NCBI GenBank assembly: GCA_029879725.1
Contig: JAOUPR010000029.1
Coordinates: forward strand, 1 to 40,352
DNA length: 40,352 nt
Reading direction: 5' to 3'
Source of the DNA: Gemmatimonadota bacterium
Lineage (GTDB): Bacteria; Gemmatimonadota; Gemmatimonadetes; Longimicrobiales; Gaopeijiaceae
Shown here: positions 23,546 to 30,697 of the stretch, one piece after another
Layout: each line of letters opens with the position of its first letter
Numbering within the stretch: position 1 is the first letter of the stretch
Made by a program: the position numbers and the translations under genes
Notes under the pieces: generated by a model
What the model was told of the DNA's origin: nothing
Databases searched by the model: none
What the model saw: the letters and a program-made list of their open reading frames with translations, nothing else

Positions 23546-25450
23546 TCAGGCATCGACCTCTCCCGCCCCCACGACCGGCGATTTCCATTCCCCTGCGGCG
23601 AACCAGTCCATCAGGGGACACACGGGGAGCGGCCGGGACACGTAGTAGCCCTGAATGGTGTCGCAGCCCAGCCGCGCCAATTCCTCGAAGGTCCTGCGAT
23701 CCTCCACGCCTTCGGCCACCACGGAACGACCCATGCTGTGGGCCAGATCGATGATGGCGCGCACGATCACTGCGTGCTCGCGGTCTTCCATCATGTTGGT
23801 GACGAACGCCTGGTCGATCTTGATCTCGTGGACCGGGAGTTGCTTCAGGTGCGCCAGAGACGTGTAGCCGGTTCCGAAGTCGTCCACCGAGAGGCGGATC
23901 CCGAAGCTGTTCAGCGTGGTCAGGATGGCCATGGCCCGCTTGGGATCCATCATGATGGCGGTCTCGGTGATCTCCAGCTCGAGACGGTCCGGGGGGAGCC
24001 CGTACGCGTGGAGTATCTCGTGGATCGTGGAGGGAAGATCCATGTCCCGGAGAACGCGCGCCGAAAGGTTCACCGAAACGCGGAGGTCGTGACCCTGGTC
24101 CCGCCACGCCGCGGCCTGCTCGATGGCCGTGTCCAGGACCCACTCCGTGAGATCCTTGATGGCCCCGGACTGCTCGGCGAGGGTGATGAAGTTCGCCGGC
24201 GAAACGGACCCGCGCTCCGGGTGGCTCCACCGGAGAAGAGCCTCCACGCCCTCCACCCGCCCCGTGCCGACGCTCACCTTGGGCTGGTAGTGCAATTCCA
24301 GCTGGTCCAGATCCTCCGCCTGGCGCAGGTCGCTGATGAGCATGAGGTGCTCGACGCTGTTGGGATCCGACTCCGGGTCGTAGATCGCGTAGGGTACGCC
24401 TTCCTCCTTGGCGCTGTACATGGCCACCTCGGCACACCGGATCAGGCTGGCGGCGTCGTCTCCGTGGGCAGGGTAGACGGCGGTGCCCAGGCTCACGCTC
24501 ACCTCCAGGGTGATGCCGCCGACCACCACGGGCCCCTCCAGGGCACCCACGATCTTGTCCATGAGGAGGTAGCAGTGCGCCTCGTCCCGGATGGGCATGA
24601 GGAGCGCGAACTCGTCGCCTCCGGTGCGCGCCAGGCCATCGGACTCCCACAGACTGTCCTGCAGGGTCTTCCCCACTTCCTGGATCAGGGCGTCTCCCAC
24701 GTCGTGGCCGAGCGTGTTGTTGATGACCTTGAACCGGTTCAGGTCCATGGTGATCATGGCCAGCTTCCTTCCGCTATCCGGCTGGCGTGCGATCTCCTGC
24801 TCCAACCGGCGGAGGATCCAGAGACGATTGGGGAGCCCGGTGAGCGCGTCGTGGGTGGCCTGGCGCTCGATCTCGTCGGACTGCGCCTTCAACCGGTCCG
24901 ACACCTTGGTGGAGATCACCAATGCCACCCAGACGGAGATCCACCCCATGAAGAGCGCCAGCGCGATCATGCGGGACGCCAATCCGGAATACCGGAGGCC
25001 GTCCCCTTCCGGGAAGACGTAGACCAGGAGGTACGGGGTGCCGGGGATGGCCGCGCTGGCCCACTCGTAGGCGTGGTCGGCGACCCGCAGCGTGCCCTGC
25101 GCTCCCGGAGAGCCCGCGATGGCGGCCAGGTCCACCTGGTCGAGATCCTCTCCGATCCGGGGATCCAGGCTCTTCCTCATGACCGCCGTGCCCTGCGGAC
25201 CGACCACGGCCACCGCGTACCCCACCTCCGCCGAGGTGGCGAAGACGGCGTCCAACCGGGCCGCGTCCATCCCCTCCGGATCCACCACCGACAGCGCCCG
25301 CGCCAACTGCCCGACGTGTTCCACCACCAACGCGTCCCGCTGACGCTCCGTGGCGCCCGACGCGATCCGATACGCATTCCAGCCGAAGAGCGCCACCACG
25401 GCCAGAATGACCGCGGAAAAATACGAAAGAAGCTGATTGCGGAGCGTCAT
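23546..25450 (-). CDS. Membrane GGDEF-EAL protein, cyclic-di-GMP cyclase/phosphodiesterase
   Basis: A 634-residue protein. A first membrane span (about 7-26) and a second (about 158-180) enclose a periplasmic sensor region of about 130 residues of no recognised type. The GGDEF domain (about 195-355) has the intact GGDEF site at 277-281, but no RxxD inhibitory site just before it. The EAL domain (about 375-620) has GVEALLRW (E403-L405), ELEITETAIM, SVDDFGTGYTSLAHL, IKIDQAFV and a terminal QGYYVSRPL, so phosphodiesterase residues look complete. The net direction cannot be predicted. It lies 16 bases after the DUF2892 gene, with which it is probably cotranscribed. Confidence 0.95.
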   Translation of the reverse strand: MTLRNQLLSYFSAVILAVVALFGWNAYRIASGATERQRDALVVEHVGQLARALSVVDPEGMDAARLDAVFATSAEVGYAVAVVGPQGTAVMRKSLDPRIGEDLDQVDLAAIAGSPGAQGTLRVADHAYEWASAAIPGTPYLLVYVFPEGDGLRYSGLASRMIALALFMGWISVWVALVISTKVSDRLKAQSDEIERQATHDALTGLPNRLWILRRLEQEIARQPDSGRKLAMITMDLNRFKVINNTLGHDVGDALIQEVGKTLQDSLWESDGLARTGGDEFALLMPIRDEAHCYLLMDKIVGALEGPVVVGGITLEVSVSLGTAVYPAHGDDAASLIRCAEVAMYSAKEEGVPYAIYDPESDPNSVEHLMLISDLRQAEDLDQLELHYQPKVSVGTGRVEGVEALLRWSHPERGSVSPANFITLAEQSGAIKDLTEWVLDTAIEQAAAWRDQGHDLRVSVNLSARVLRDMDLPSTIHEILHAYGLPPDRLELEITETAIMMDPKRAMAILTTLNSFGIRLSVDDFGTGYTSLAHLKQLPVHEIKIDQAFVTNMMEDREHAVIVRAIIDLAHSMGRSVVAEGVEDRRTFEELARLGCDTIQGYYVSRPLPVCPLMDWFAAGEWKSPVVGAGEVDA

Positions 25451-25466
25451 CTGCCGGAACCGTCGA

Positions 25467-25709
25467 TCAGTCGGTTCCGGAAGCGGCGGAGGGAGACCCG
25501 CAGGTGTTGATTCCCACCAGCACGTAGAGGGGGCAATGCCCCAGCAGCACCACGACGAAGAAGAAGACGCCCATCACGGCGAGGATTCCGCGGGCCACGG
25601 GGTCGGTGACCAGAGCGTTCTCCATGAATCCGAAATAGAGCATGGCCATGGAGATCCCGCTGCGGAGCACCCGGTCCACGGTGCCTACATTTCTCGTAAC
25701 GTTGAGCAT
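25467..25709 (-). CDS. DUF2892 small inner-membrane protein
   Basis: An 80-residue protein. ATG 25709 is preferred because GAGGG lies about seven bases upstream; ATG 25715 is an in-frame alternative. It begins NVTRNVGTVDRVLRSGISM, the usual DUF2892 start, followed by two spans (about 20-35 and 46-66) and a VLLGHCPLYVLVGINTC end with two cysteines, as in many family members. DUF2892 domains are often fused to rhodanese or sit near sulfur-transfer genes, though none is here. It lies 16 bases before the GGDEF-EAL gene. Role unknown. Confidence 0.85.
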   Translation of the reverse strand: MLNVTRNVGTVDRVLRSGISMAMLYFGFMENALVTDPVARGILAVMGVFFFVVVLLGHCPLYVLVGINTCGSPSAASGTD

Positions 25710-25778
25710 CCCCATCCCTCTGACGCGCACTGACACGGACAACGACTGGAGTTCCAACGTTATCCGGACAGTGGCCGG

Positions 25779-25799
25779 GGAGCAACGACGACGTGCTCC
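25779..25799 (-). terminator. Hairpin downstream of the PAS/MCP-like gene
   Basis: GGAGCA at 25779-25784 pairs with TGCTCC at 25794-25799 around a nine-base loop. It lies 37 bases past the stop of the minus-strand gene that ends at 25836, within the 126-base gap before the DUF2892 gene. No T-tract. Possible terminator separating the two transcripts. Confidence 0.35.
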
Positions 25800-25835
25800 G
25801 CCCCGTTCAGGGTGCCGCGAACCGGACTCGCGGGG

Positions 25836-27323
25836 TCACACTCCGGCGGGCACCCTGGCCCTTCCGGTCCGTGGAGCGGGTGTCGCGGCCACGGGCTGGA
25901 CGGGCTGCTCCCGCGCATCCTCCTCCGTGGAAGAGAGGCGCGCGATCTCGTCCAGGTGGCGAAGGATCTCCGGCTCGACGCGGGCGAGACGCGCGACGTC
26001 CCCGCGGGTGTGCTCCACGGCATCACCGAAGTCCCGCAGCTCCGACCGGGCCAGTTGGACCTGTCGGGAAACCTGGGAGAAGAGCGCGTCGAATTCGTCG
26101 GCTCCCTCGATCTTGCTGGCCTCCACCCTCCCCGTGAGGTGGGTGATCTCGAGCATCTGGATCAGACGGTACAGCTCCGCCAGGTGGACGGTGAGGCCGT
26201 CCAGGCGATCGATGAGTCCGCGGTACGTTTCGAACAGCTTCCGCACGCCGTGGGCGAGACAGACCACCAACGCCTCGAGTCCCTCGTTGGCCACCCGGCC
26301 ACTCCTGTGGTCCGTCCCTCCACCGGCGGCGACTTCGATGATCTCCTCCACGAAGATCCGGACCATGTCGGTCTGGAGCTTCGCGACGCCGATGAGGAAG
26401 GCGGATTCACGCAGGGCGGCGGCGGCGGCGGCGTTGTACCGCTCCAGGGTGGTGGCCAGCTCCGCGCTCTCCTCGGCGTGGAACCCCATCGTGTGCGCGA
26501 CCACCCCCAGGGTGACTCCCGCACCCGACATCCTCCGGGAGGCCGACGTGGCGTTCATCGACACCAGGCGTACGTCCCCGGCCAGGCCCCGCACGAAGCG
26601 CGACTTGTCGTCCAGCTTGGCGCTCAGCGCGATGAAGGCGTCCAGCTGCCCGAACTGCCTGTCGAGCAGTTGCTCTATGCGGATGCATCCCTGGAGAACC
26701 TTGGCCAGATGGCCCTTGGAACGGGAGGACGTCTCCCCCTCCGATGGAACCTTCAGGAGTTCCCGCATCCCCTCCTGGCGGAGACGGATCTCCCGCGGGA
26801 GCATGGCATACATGAACTGATCGTAGTCGTCGAAGCCCAGCGATTGGAGCAACGGCCCCAACTGCTCCACCGACGCCTGCAGCCCACCCCTGCGATCACC
26901 CCTCTCCTCGTACTCGCGCTCGATGGCCCGGAGCCGGGCGTACGCGTCCATCATCACCGGGAAGAGGTCGCTGGTGGGCTTCATCCGCACGGACAGATAT
27001 CCGTCGTGCCCCGGGATGGGGACCACCGTGGCCACGACCCAGTAGTACGAGCCGTCGCTGGCCATGTTGTTGACGTAGGCCGCGATGGGCTTCCCCGCCT
27101 GGATGTATTCCCAGAGGAGATGGAAGATCGCCCTGGGCATGTCCGGATGCCGGACGAGACTGTGCGGCTCGCCGATCATCTCCTCCAGGGAGTACTTGGC
27201 GACGCGCCGGAACACGTCGTTGCCGCCGCGGATGCGGCCGGTCTTGTCCGTCGTTGAAAAAAACAACTCGCCCAGGGCGAACTCGCTTTCCTGGGAGAGG
27301 GGGGCCTTCCGGCGTGTGATCAT
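25836..27323 (-). CDS. Soluble Aer-type PAS protein with an MCP-like, degenerate signalling region
   Basis: A 495-residue protein from ATG 27323 with AGGAGAAGAAG just upstream. Residues about 18-118 form an Aer-type PAS domain: SLEEMIGEPHSLVRHPDMPR, then GSYYWVVATVVPIPGHDGYL. In Aer this domain binds FAD and senses redox state. The remainder is helical. The stretch about 245-290 (VRLVSMNATSASRRMSGAGV, then LGVVAHTMG) resembles the tip of a chemoreceptor signalling domain, but the canonical tip sequence that binds CheA and CheW is eroded. There are no membrane spans. No che genes are in the window. It may be a cytoplasmic redox receptor with a changed partner. The tail (about 465-495) is proline and alanine rich. 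Confidence 0.8.
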   Translation of the reverse strand: MITRRKAPLSQESEFALGELFFSTTDKTGRIRGGNDVFRRVAKYSLEEMIGEPHSLVRHPDMPRAIFHLLWEYIQAGKPIAAYVNNMASDGSYYWVVATVVPIPGHDGYLSVRMKPTSDLFPVMMDAYARLRAIEREYEERGDRRGGLQASVEQLGPLLQSLGFDDYDQFMYAMLPREIRLRQEGMRELLKVPSEGETSSRSKGHLAKVLQGCIRIEQLLDRQFGQLDAFIALSAKLDDKSRFVRGLAGDVRLVSMNATSASRRMSGAGVTLGVVAHTMGFHAEESAELATTLERYNAAAAAALRESAFLIGVAKLQTDMVRIFVEEIIEVAAGGGTDHRSGRVANEGLEALVVCLAHGVRKLFETYRGLIDRLDGLTVHLAELYRLIQMLEITHLTGRVEASKIEGADEFDALFSQVSRQVQLARSELRDFGDAVEHTRGDVARLARVEPEILRHLDEIARLSSTEEDAREQPVQPVAATPAPRTGRARVPAGV

Positions 27324-27460
27324 GGCTTCTTCTCCTGTAACAACAGCGTCGGTCCCGTGTCGTTCCGAGTTAACCGGTGTTCGCGCACGGGCTGGCAGCC
27401 GACTTGCGTCCCGCCTTCCCGAAACCGTACCGTGCCGACTCCACTGCCCACATCTTCCGG

Positions 27461-28318
27461 ATGGTCTCCATGCCTTCGCCGCGCCCCCCGCTCCACCCCG
27501 CCCGACTTCTCCGACTGTCGGGCATCGCCCTCCTGGCGGTGGGCTGCACCGACGCCCCGACCCCCGACGGCGACGCCGGTGTGTCGGTCCCGGCGGCATC
27601 CTCTCCGAACACCATCGTGCAACACCTGGCCGCCGGGCATCCGGTGTTCGGCGTGTTCTCCGGCGCCATGACCCGCGAGCAGGGTGCCGCCATCGTCGAG
27701 ACGCGGGACGCGGACTTCGTCCTCTATTCCATGGAGACGGGCCCCTTCGACGTTCCCGGGATGCAGGAATACCTGGCCGGGATGGCCGACGGGGCGGCGG
27801 CCCGCGGCGTGACGGCCCAGCCCGTGCTGCTGCGCACGCCGCCCATCCACACGGACGCCGAGGGCACCCGGGCGCAGGTGGCCGAAGCGCTGGCCGCCGG
27901 GGTGGACGGCATCGTCTTTCCCCACATGACGAGCGGTGAGGAAGCGGCCCTGTCGGTGGAGTTCCTGGCGGGGGACGAGGCCGGGCTCTGGCCGGGGGTC
28001 GCCCACGGAGAGCTCCTGGACGTCCTCATCATCGAAGACCAGGAGGGGATCGCCCACGCGCGGGACATCATGGCCACACCGGGGCTGAGCATCGTCTTCG
28101 CGGGACCCGGGGACCTGCGCCGCGCCTACGACGGCGACATGGAAGCGGTGGAGAACGCCATCCAGACGGTTCTGGCCGCGTGCAAGGAGTTCGACGTCCC
28201 CTGCGGCGTCACGGCGGGCGTCGCCGACATCGCCGGGCGCCTGGAGGAGGGCTTCCGGGTGATCATCGTCACGGAGCCCGACGCGCTGGCCGTGGGGCGC
28301 GCGGCGGCCGGGCGGTAG
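27461..28318 (+). CDS. Exported HpcH/HpaI aldolase-like lipoprotein
   Basis: A 285-residue protein. ATG 27461 (or 27470) gives a basic start, a hydrophobic stretch and LAVGC with Cys29, a lipoprotein signal. The mature part is a TIM-barrel of the HpcH/HpaI aldolase/citrate lyase type. Arg125 in PVLLRTP corresponds to the catalytic Arg of HpaI; Glu192 in LIIEDQEG and Asp218 in FAGPGDL correspond to the metal ligands. The strand that normally reads GEH is YSMETG here, so the catalytic His is replaced by Thr. Family members are cytoplasmic and split pyruvate-derived hydroxyacids, so a lipid-anchored version is unusual. It stands alone between the PAS/MCP-like gene (divergent) and an aminotransferase (convergent). 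Function outside the cytoplasm is unknown. Confidence 0.8.
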   Translation: MVSMPSPRPPLHPARLLRLSGIALLAVGCTDAPTPDGDAGVSVPAASSPNTIVQHLAAGHPVFGVFSGAMTREQGAAIVETRDADFVLYSMETGPFDVPGMQEYLAGMADGAAARGVTAQPVLLRTPPIHTDAEGTRAQVAEALAAGVDGIVFPHMTSGEEAALSVEFLAGDEAGLWPGVAHGELLDVLIIEDQEGIAHARDIMATPGLSIVFAGPGDLRRAYDGDMEAVENAIQTVLAACKEFDVPCGVTAGVADIAGRLEEGFRVIIVTEPDALAVGRAAAGR

Positions 28319-28359
28319 CGCCGGAAACGCTTTCGGCGGTCTCCCCGCCGGCGCCTACC
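28314..28359. terminator. Bulged hairpin over both stop codons, HpcH-like / aminotransferase
   Basis: GGTAGCGCCGG at 28314-28324 pairs with CCGGCGCCTACC at 28348-28359 (11 pairs with one bulged base), including the TAG of the plus-strand gene and the stop of the minus-strand gene. No T-tract. Likely bidirectional terminator by position and strength. Confidence 0.45.
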
Positions 28360-29578
28360 CTTCCGCCGCGGCCAGACCCGCGCCGAGGGCCTCCACCAGA
28401 CGGGGGACGGCCGCCAGCGGGGTGGAGCAGATGGCCACGCGGACCGCTCCCTCCATGGGGACCACGTACACACCCCGGTCCCGCATGGCCGCGGCGGTGA
28501 CCTCGGCGTCGGGGGTGAGCACCGTCGTGAAGAACCCTCCCTCGTAGCGAGGGTGGCGCACCCCCGCCCTCTCCGAGGCGGCGTTGAAGGCGTCCACCCG
28601 GCGTCCCAGGAGGGTGATGAGATCCTCCCGCTCCGCGTCGGCGCGCGCCTTGAGAACCGGATCGGTGAGGAGCGCCTGCGCGGCGATCATCCCCCGGTGG
28701 TTGCAGTTGGACCAGGTGGCGCGGCAGGTGTACCCCACCGCGTCGGCGATGCGGGCGCGCTCCTCCGGGGCGCGATGGAGCGCGACCAGCGCGCCCACCC
28801 GGGCGCCGTACTGCGTGAAGGACTTGGACACCGTCCACCCCACCATGAGCGTGGACGACTCCAGCATGTCGGGGGCCGCGTCCAACCATCCCCCGGAGCC
28901 GGGTCCCCCGAAATGGGCGTACGCGTGATCGAGGAAGAAGGCCACCGGCGCCTTCCGCCCCGCTTCCCTGACGATCTCTCCCACCGCGCGCCACTCCTCC
29001 CGGTCCAGGGAGTACCCCGTGGGGTTGTTGCAGGGGAAGTTGAAGAGGATCAACGCGCGCCCCTGAGCCGAGAGCGTGCGGTCCAACCCCGCCGCGAAGG
29101 CATCGAGGTCGAAGCGCATCTCCGGGGTGAACATGGGGAACACGTCCACACGGCGGCCCACGTGCTCGGCGATGACCCGGTACGGGCCCCAGTAGAAGCT
29201 GGGAGTCAGCGCGGCGTGCCCCGGCTCCAGGAAGTTCACGATGGCCTGGTAGATGGCGCCGGTGGACCCCGGGGTGGCCACGGAGACCACCTGCCCGGCC
29301 AACTCCCCACCCCCGAAGAGGTCGTGCTCCACCGCGGCCAGGAAGCCGGGAGGACCGGAGATGGGAGCGTACGCCGCGGCCAGGCGCATGGGCACCTCGT
29401 GGAACGCCTCCGCCACTGAATCCATCACCGCCAGGGAGCCGTCGTCCAGGGTGAGGACGCCCAGGGTGGCGTTGAGGATGGACTCGCCCGCCTCCGCCCG
29501 CCTGCGCGCCTCCGCGTTGAGGGCGAAGATGGGCTCGTTCCCCTCCCGGGAGGCCGCGCTCGGGATCAACACACTCAT
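28355..29578 (-). CDS. Class I/II aminotransferase, aromatic/aspartate-like
   Basis: A 407-residue PLP enzyme from ATG 29578, which overlaps the stop of the MBL gene (ATGA). Motifs are INATLGVL-type sequence near the start, YAPISGPPGFLAAVE, FNFPCNNPTGYSL (Asn184/185 beside the PLP pyridine ring), FFLDHAYAHFG (Asp217 for the PLP nitrogen, Tyr220) and GWTVSKSFTQYGARVGA with the Schiff-base Lys252 and Arg260. A C-terminal GAVRVAICS holds an Arg for the substrate carboxylate. It transfers amino groups between amino acids and 2-oxoacids in the cytoplasm. The amino acid is not predictable, but the opening resembles a branch near aromatic aminotransferases. The coupling to an exported hydrolase is unexplained. 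Confidence 0.9.
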   Translation of the reverse strand: MSVLIPSAASREGNEPIFALNAEARRRAEAGESILNATLGVLTLDDGSLAVMDSVAEAFHEVPMRLAAAYAPISGPPGFLAAVEHDLFGGGELAGQVVSVATPGSTGAIYQAIVNFLEPGHAALTPSFYWGPYRVIAEHVGRRVDVFPMFTPEMRFDLDAFAAGLDRTLSAQGRALILFNFPCNNPTGYSLDREEWRAVGEIVREAGRKAPVAFFLDHAYAHFGGPGSGGWLDAAPDMLESSTLMVGWTVSKSFTQYGARVGALVALHRAPEERARIADAVGYTCRATWSNCNHRGMIAAQALLTDPVLKARADAEREDLITLLGRRVDAFNAASERAGVRHPRYEGGFFTTVLTPDAEVTAAAMRDRGVYVVPMEGAVRVAICSTPLAAVPRLVEALGAGLAAAEG

Positions 29579-30567
29579 GGCTTCAACTCTCCGTTCAACT
29601 CCGCGTACACCCGCCGGATGGCCGTTCCGGCCTGGCTCGATCGCAGACTCCACTCCTCCAGCGGCCCGAACTCCGCCACCTCCACCGCTTCTTCCACCGG
29701 GACCCCCGCCCGGTGGAGCCGCATCCCCTCGGTGATGACGGCGGCCACCGCCTGACGGTACGTCTCCAGTTCCTCCTCCAGGACGGCGGGCGGATCCACG
29801 AACCCGTGGCCCGGCACGTACGTCTCCACGTCCATGTGCTGGGCTCGCCCCAGCATGGTGGCCCACTCCGTGGGGTACGCGGACCGCATGGCGGGGAAGA
29901 CCCGGTTGAGGTACGTCTCGCTCATGAAGAGCACCTTCTCCTCTGGAAGATAGACCACCAGGTCGCCGCCGGTATGGGCGCGTCCCAGGAAGAGGACGTG
30001 GATCTCACGCCCCCCCAGGTGGAGGACCTCGAAGTCGTCCACGAGCCAGGTGGGCACCACCACGGGGGGCGTCCGGGGGCGGTCCTCCGCCTCGGACCCG
30101 GCGCTCCGCGCGGCCCGCGTGGCGGCCTCCGCCAGGACCGCCGCGGAGGTGGGGTGGGCCAGGAAGGCGGCATCCGCGGGGAAGGCGGAGTTGCCCGCCG
30201 TGTGATCCCCGTGGTCGGAGCAGACCACCACGTGGGTGATGGGCCGGGCGCTGTACTGGCCGATGGTGTCCACCAGGCGGCGGGTCTCCTCCACGCTCCC
30301 CTGGCCGTCGGCCACCAGCACGCCCTCGTCGGTGACCACGAAGAGACTCACCGTGGTGAACCGCTCCTCTCCCGCGGAGCGGAGCTGCTCGTAGGTGAAC
30401 ACCCCGGGGGCGACCTCCTGGACCCGGGGGAAGTCGGCGTCGGTGTAGCCGCGCGCCTGGGGATCCGCAGTGCGGACCAGGTCGGGGGCCGCGGAAGGAG
30501 GTGGAGCCCCGCAGGAGGCCATGCACAGGGCGGTCACCCACCCGAAGACCATCACTCGACCTGTCAC
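29575..30567 (-). CDS. MBL-fold metallo-hydrolase, predicted lipoprotein, with an altered metal motif
   Basis: A 330-residue protein. GTG 30567 is chosen because AGGGGG lies about five bases upstream; ATG 30552 is an alternative. A signal sequence ends in LCMASC (Cys19), so it should be a lipoprotein outside the cytoplasm. The metallo-beta-lactamase fold is clear (TTVSLFVVTDEGVLVADGQG, FLGRAHTGGDLVVYLPEEKV, TYVPGHGF), but the HxHxDH motif reads SDHGDH (117-122), with Ser in place of the first His. This could leave one zinc site weakened, as in some family subgroups. It precedes and overlaps an aminotransferase gene and follows the ankyrin gene by 130 bases. Substrate unknown. Confidence 0.85.
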   Translation of the reverse strand: MTGRVMVFGWVTALCMASCGAPPPSAAPDLVRTADPQARGYTDADFPRVQEVAPGVFTYEQLRSAGEERFTTVSLFVVTDEGVLVADGQGSVEETRRLVDTIGQYSARPITHVVVCSDHGDHTAGNSAFPADAAFLAHPTSAAVLAEAATRAARSAGSEAEDRPRTPPVVVPTWLVDDFEVLHLGGREIHVLFLGRAHTGGDLVVYLPEEKVLFMSETYLNRVFPAMRSAYPTEWATMLGRAQHMDVETYVPGHGFVDPPAVLEEELETYRQAVAAVITEGMRLHRAGVPVEEAVEVAEFGPLEEWSLRSSQAGTAIRRVYAELNGELKP

Positions 30568-30642
30568 GGCACCCCCTGGGAGTGGCTGCTCGGAAACGGG
30601 AAGTCAGGGTGCACCTTCGGGCCGCCCTCGCGCAAGGCGGAA

Positions 30643-30678
30643 CCCGTGGGCCGGAACCGCGAAGATCCGACCCACGGG
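30643..30678 (-). terminator. Stem-loop after the ankyrin gene
   Basis: CCCGTGGGCCGG at 30643-30654 pairs with CCGACCCACGGG at 30667-30678 (11 of 12 pairs) around a 12-base loop. It lies 20 bases after the ankyrin stop and 76 bases before the MBL start on the minus strand. No T-tract. A partial terminator or mRNA 3' end is likely. Confidence 0.45.
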
Positions 30679-30697
30679 CGCCGTCACGCTCCGCGCA

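Noticed and set aside
23496-24650. Extension of the acylase frame upstream by about 385 codons
   Set aside because: It overlaps the GGDEF-EAL coding region on the same strand in another frame, and the signal peptide begins at ATG 23495.
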